Under the pieces are notes generated by a model, which was not told the DNA's origin, made no database searches, and saw nothing but the letters and a program-made list of their open reading frames with translations. A stretch of DNA of 22,486 nt, from contig JAWQRM010000464.1 of NCBI GenBank assembly GCA_033557675.1, positions 1-22,486 of the forward strand, given 5' to 3'. The stretch comes from Coptodactyla brooksi (Eukaryota > Arthropoda > Insecta > Coleoptera > Scarabaeidae). Shown here piece by piece: positions 20,051-22,486 of the stretch (the first letter of the stretch is position 1; every line of letters begins with the position of its first letter). A program made the position numbers and the translations under genes.

Positions 20051-20435
20051 ATGAAATATGAAAAAGAGTACCTTTTGAAGCTATGGGATGAAGTGGAGCT
20101 TGATTTGGCGACAAAATACGATGAGGAAGAAAATTCTGAGGAGATAGGTAATATTACAGAATGCAAAAGTGATTCAAAGTGAGAACAAGATCTCAGTGAT
20201 GAAGAAAAAGGTAACAATGATAACAAAATAGCATCACCTCCAAAAAACGACATTGTGAAACTTATTTTCTTAGTAAAAACCACATCACAAAATCCAGAAA
20301 ACACGTACCTCTTCAAAATGTAAGAACTTGGTCAAAGAATATTATGCATAAAATTTGAAAGATGTCTTTGACATATGGAAATGCTTCTTTGACATTAGGA
20401 TTCTAAGTATTATTGGGGAAAACACAAATGTGAAG
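20051..20435 (+). pseudogene. piggyBac-like transposase N-terminal remnant
   Basis: An ATG at 20051 opens an acidic stretch (DEVELDLATKYDEEENSEE), then CKSDSK-stop-EQDLSDEE, typical of piggyBac N-termini. After a frameshift, KNLVKEYYA and DVFDIWKCFFDIRILSIIGE (20330-20420) match the family pattern of an Asn-Ile/Leu-Val block followed by W-x-x-F-F and I-x-x-x-TN. Stops and shifts make it dead. The central DDE blocks do not follow; a different family does. Confidence 0.55.
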
Positions 20436-20494
20436 TGTTTTTTGACAAATTTTCTATACGTAAGTGTTTTGTCACATTTTTAGTACAAATTACT

Positions 20495-21560
20495 ATCAGA
20501 AGAAAGAAAAGTTATCAGTTCATGAACTAGCGAAAAGGTACGGTATTTTATCCAGGAAAAATAAACAATTTCTGACATTTGTAAGTATTTTTACAAAAAT
20601 TCAACATCAGGAAAACACAGGCTGCAGAAATTTCTAAAAATGAAGAAAATATTGACCACAAATAGCAGTCTGGTATAAATATTCACCAGAAGAAAAGTTT
20701 TCTTAAACCTGAAGGTTCTCGTATAGACAAAATGCGATTTGATTTGCTGAAATCACCAAATGAGATAATCTGCATTACTTTCAAACATATAGCTGGCGAA
20801 GCTAGTTCAGGGCAAAGCTTCTATTTATGTTGCTTGGATATCCACCAGTGGATATTCACAATGCCGATGAAAGTGAGATGTTCTTCTGATAAAACTTTCG
20901 CCTTGAAATCAGACAAATGCTATTTTGTCACTATTTTGTTTTGTGTAAACACGGCAGAGGAAAAAGAGACATCCGAAACGTTGCGGCAATTTGATAAGAA
21001 AATGAGATCAGAGAAAAGAAAAATTCTTTTATTCTCGGATAATGCGGCATCTCATCCTAGAGATTTGAATTTAACGAATGTTAATATATTTTCTTTTAAT
21101 CTGCAAACATAACTGCAATGTGTCAATCCTTGGATAAGCCAAAATTTCAGGTTCGTTACAGAGGCTTTATTTTGAAGCACATATTATAGAAAGTGGATGC
21201 AGCCAATTCAGCATCACAGCTGGCAAGATGTATTAATGTACTTGAGGCTTTACACTTCATTAAAGCTTCGTGGGATAATTCCTAAGAGATAGTTGCATCT
21301 CTTACACAACTTAGAAATTGAATTAGAAAATGACACCATGGAAGTAAAATATTCAGAGAACGAAGTCAATGACTAAGCCCCTAAAATTCCATAAAATCAT
21401 ATGATGAGGCACAGTGGCGAATTTCCCATTTTAAAGGCTTTGCAAGAGACGACTTTTACAGTATTTCAACATTTGAAAAAATACAAAGTCATTTTGAAAA
21501 GCATCAGTTGAACTGGAACCAATCCAAGTTTCAACAGACGAAAATTTCTGTAGAATTGAT
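20495..21560 (+). pseudogene. pogo/Tigger-like transposase remnant
   Basis: KLSVHELAKRYGI (about 20510-20550) matches the pogo/CENP-B helix-turn-helix. DIHNADES (20851-20874) is the first catalytic Asp block (family DIYNADETG). DKTFALKSDKCY follows, then KRKILLFSDNAASHPRDLNL with the second Asp (GAT at 21038). After a frameshift come KFQVRYRGFILKHI and INVLEALHFIKASWDN, the usual order. About 40 residues are missing between the catalytic blocks, and stops are frequent. It is a remnant of the DDE_1 superfamily. Confidence 0.8.
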
Positions 21561-22276
21561 TTGGTAGACATACGGATTTTTCATATAACAACATGTATTT
21601 GCAATTATTAGCTCCCCTAATTATTTCAGAGCAAAATATTAAAAATGAAAGTTGTAGAGTGTTAAAAAATATAATTAAATCATTTTTTAATTAGTTTATA
21701 ACATGTTCCAGTGTTAAAATAAAGTGGAGGAAAAATTGTAAAACAGTAATAGCTGTGATGTGACGTGACAGTTAACGAAAATTCATAGTTTGATAGTTTG
21801 AAATAAAACTGTTTAGATAATTATCTTTAATGAAATAGAACATCCTGAATGGTTAAGTTGTAAGGCCTTTTCTATTTATTTCTTAATAAAAACGTTAAAT
21901 TAAATGTTCAAACATTTTTCCATTGACTGCTAAGCAAAATCCCAATCTGTCGTAAAAACTACTTTTCATATTAGCTAATGGGTAGCAAATAAAAAAATTT
22001 TTTCAAGCTATTGGTAAACAGTTGACTGATTAAAAAAAAACTATGGTTGTGTAGAAATTGAAAAAAAAATTTCAATGAGATGCCACTCGTGGAATTCAAG
22101 AATTTCAAGAGGATTGTTACGCCCCCTACAGGGATGAAATTACATTAACACTTTATGCTCAAAAATTGGTACCATTCAAGAGAAACCTTGACAAACTTTT
22201 TGGAACTTTTTCAAAACTTCGCACTTATCGAATTACAGGGGTGGCGAATTTTCGTTGGGACACCCCGTATATACAG

Positions 22277-22486
22277 ATAGCGATACCTCAGTTAATTTAC
22301 GCAAAAAAAAAACAAAATATACATATACGAATATAGAGTATGGTAAAGTAAAAAAAAATTTTAAGTTCTTTTTTTTTTTGACAGATAGATACTTGATATT
22401 TTAGAATTTATTAAAAGTATGGATTCAGTACCTGTTTGATACACTTGAAGCCGACGCAAGACCGAAATAAACCTCATAAGTCTAAA
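22277..22486. other. Flank of the inverted-repeat element, nothing recognised
   Basis: AT-rich with poly-A and poly-T runs. No exon of RBM39 could be identified here. Confidence 0.5.

Larger units (their letters stand above)
19586..22276 (+). mobile_element. 2.69-kb DNA-transposon-like element with about 245-bp inverted terminal repeats
   Basis: The left arm (19586-19831) and right arm (22021-22276, reversed) align over their length with indels. Shared blocks, in order: TATACGKGGKTGTCCC, ACGAAAATT, GTAATTTCATCC, TGTAGGGG, CGTAACAA, CTACACAA and GTTTTTTTTAATC. Both outer edges sit in TATATA-type sequence, compatible with TA insertion. The interior holds pogo/Tigger-like and piggyBac-like transposase remnants in plus orientation (listed separately). 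The arms explain the chance open frame at 19441-19842. All frames inside are broken, so the element is not autonomous. Confidence 0.8.

Overview
The window reads as AT-rich animal nuclear DNA, most likely from an insect. Coding sequence is split by GT-AG introns, several of them only 49-62 nt. Three conserved nuclear genes are present, and the rest is dominated by decayed insect-type transposons (Penelope-like, Tc1, mariner, piggyBac, pogo/Tigger, jockey/CR1-like LINE) and AT-rich satellite repeats. The order is not certain from sequence alone; a beetle is a guess.

Layout. (1) 1-4088, minus strand: the 5' half of a mitoguardin (Miga/FAM73) gene in three exons (4088-3993, 3940-3784, 317-120). 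The rest lies off the left edge. Its 3.47-kb second intron is a graveyard holding a Penelope-like fragment, a Tc1 fragment and a LINE. (2) 4089-4532: a compact head-to-head promoter region shared with the next gene. (3) 4533-9608, plus strand: a complete six-exon FBXO42-type F-box/Kelch gene of 550 codons. Introns 2 and 5 carry the same 174-bp satellite, and intron 2 also holds a piggyBac fragment and a 280-bp duplication. (4) 9609-11561: the tail-to-tail gap. It contains a decayed copy of FBXO42 exon 2, repeated copies of its exon/intron junction, and the RBM39 3'UTR. Just past the RBM39 stop codon lies a foldback with a hammerhead-ribozyme core. (5) 11562-16334, minus strand: RBM39/Caper, an RS-domain splicing factor with two RRMs and a UHM. 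Its introns hold a second satellite with A-B-A higher-order structure, a duplicated Tigger tail and a mariner fragment. The first coding exon was not found. (6) 16335-22486: a GC-rich block, then gene-poor DNA with a small inverted-repeat element and a 2.69-kb element bounded by about 245-bp inverted repeats, which encloses pogo-like and piggyBac-like remnants.

The three genes act in unrelated housekeeping processes (mitochondrial outer membrane dynamics, SCF ubiquitin ligase substrate choice, splicing), so nothing suggests a functional cluster. The unusual content is in the non-coding DNA: the hammerhead-like foldback, the shared and higher-order intronic satellites, the exon-junction duplications and the long-TIR element. 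No CRISPR array, tRNA, rRNA or bacterial-type operon was seen.
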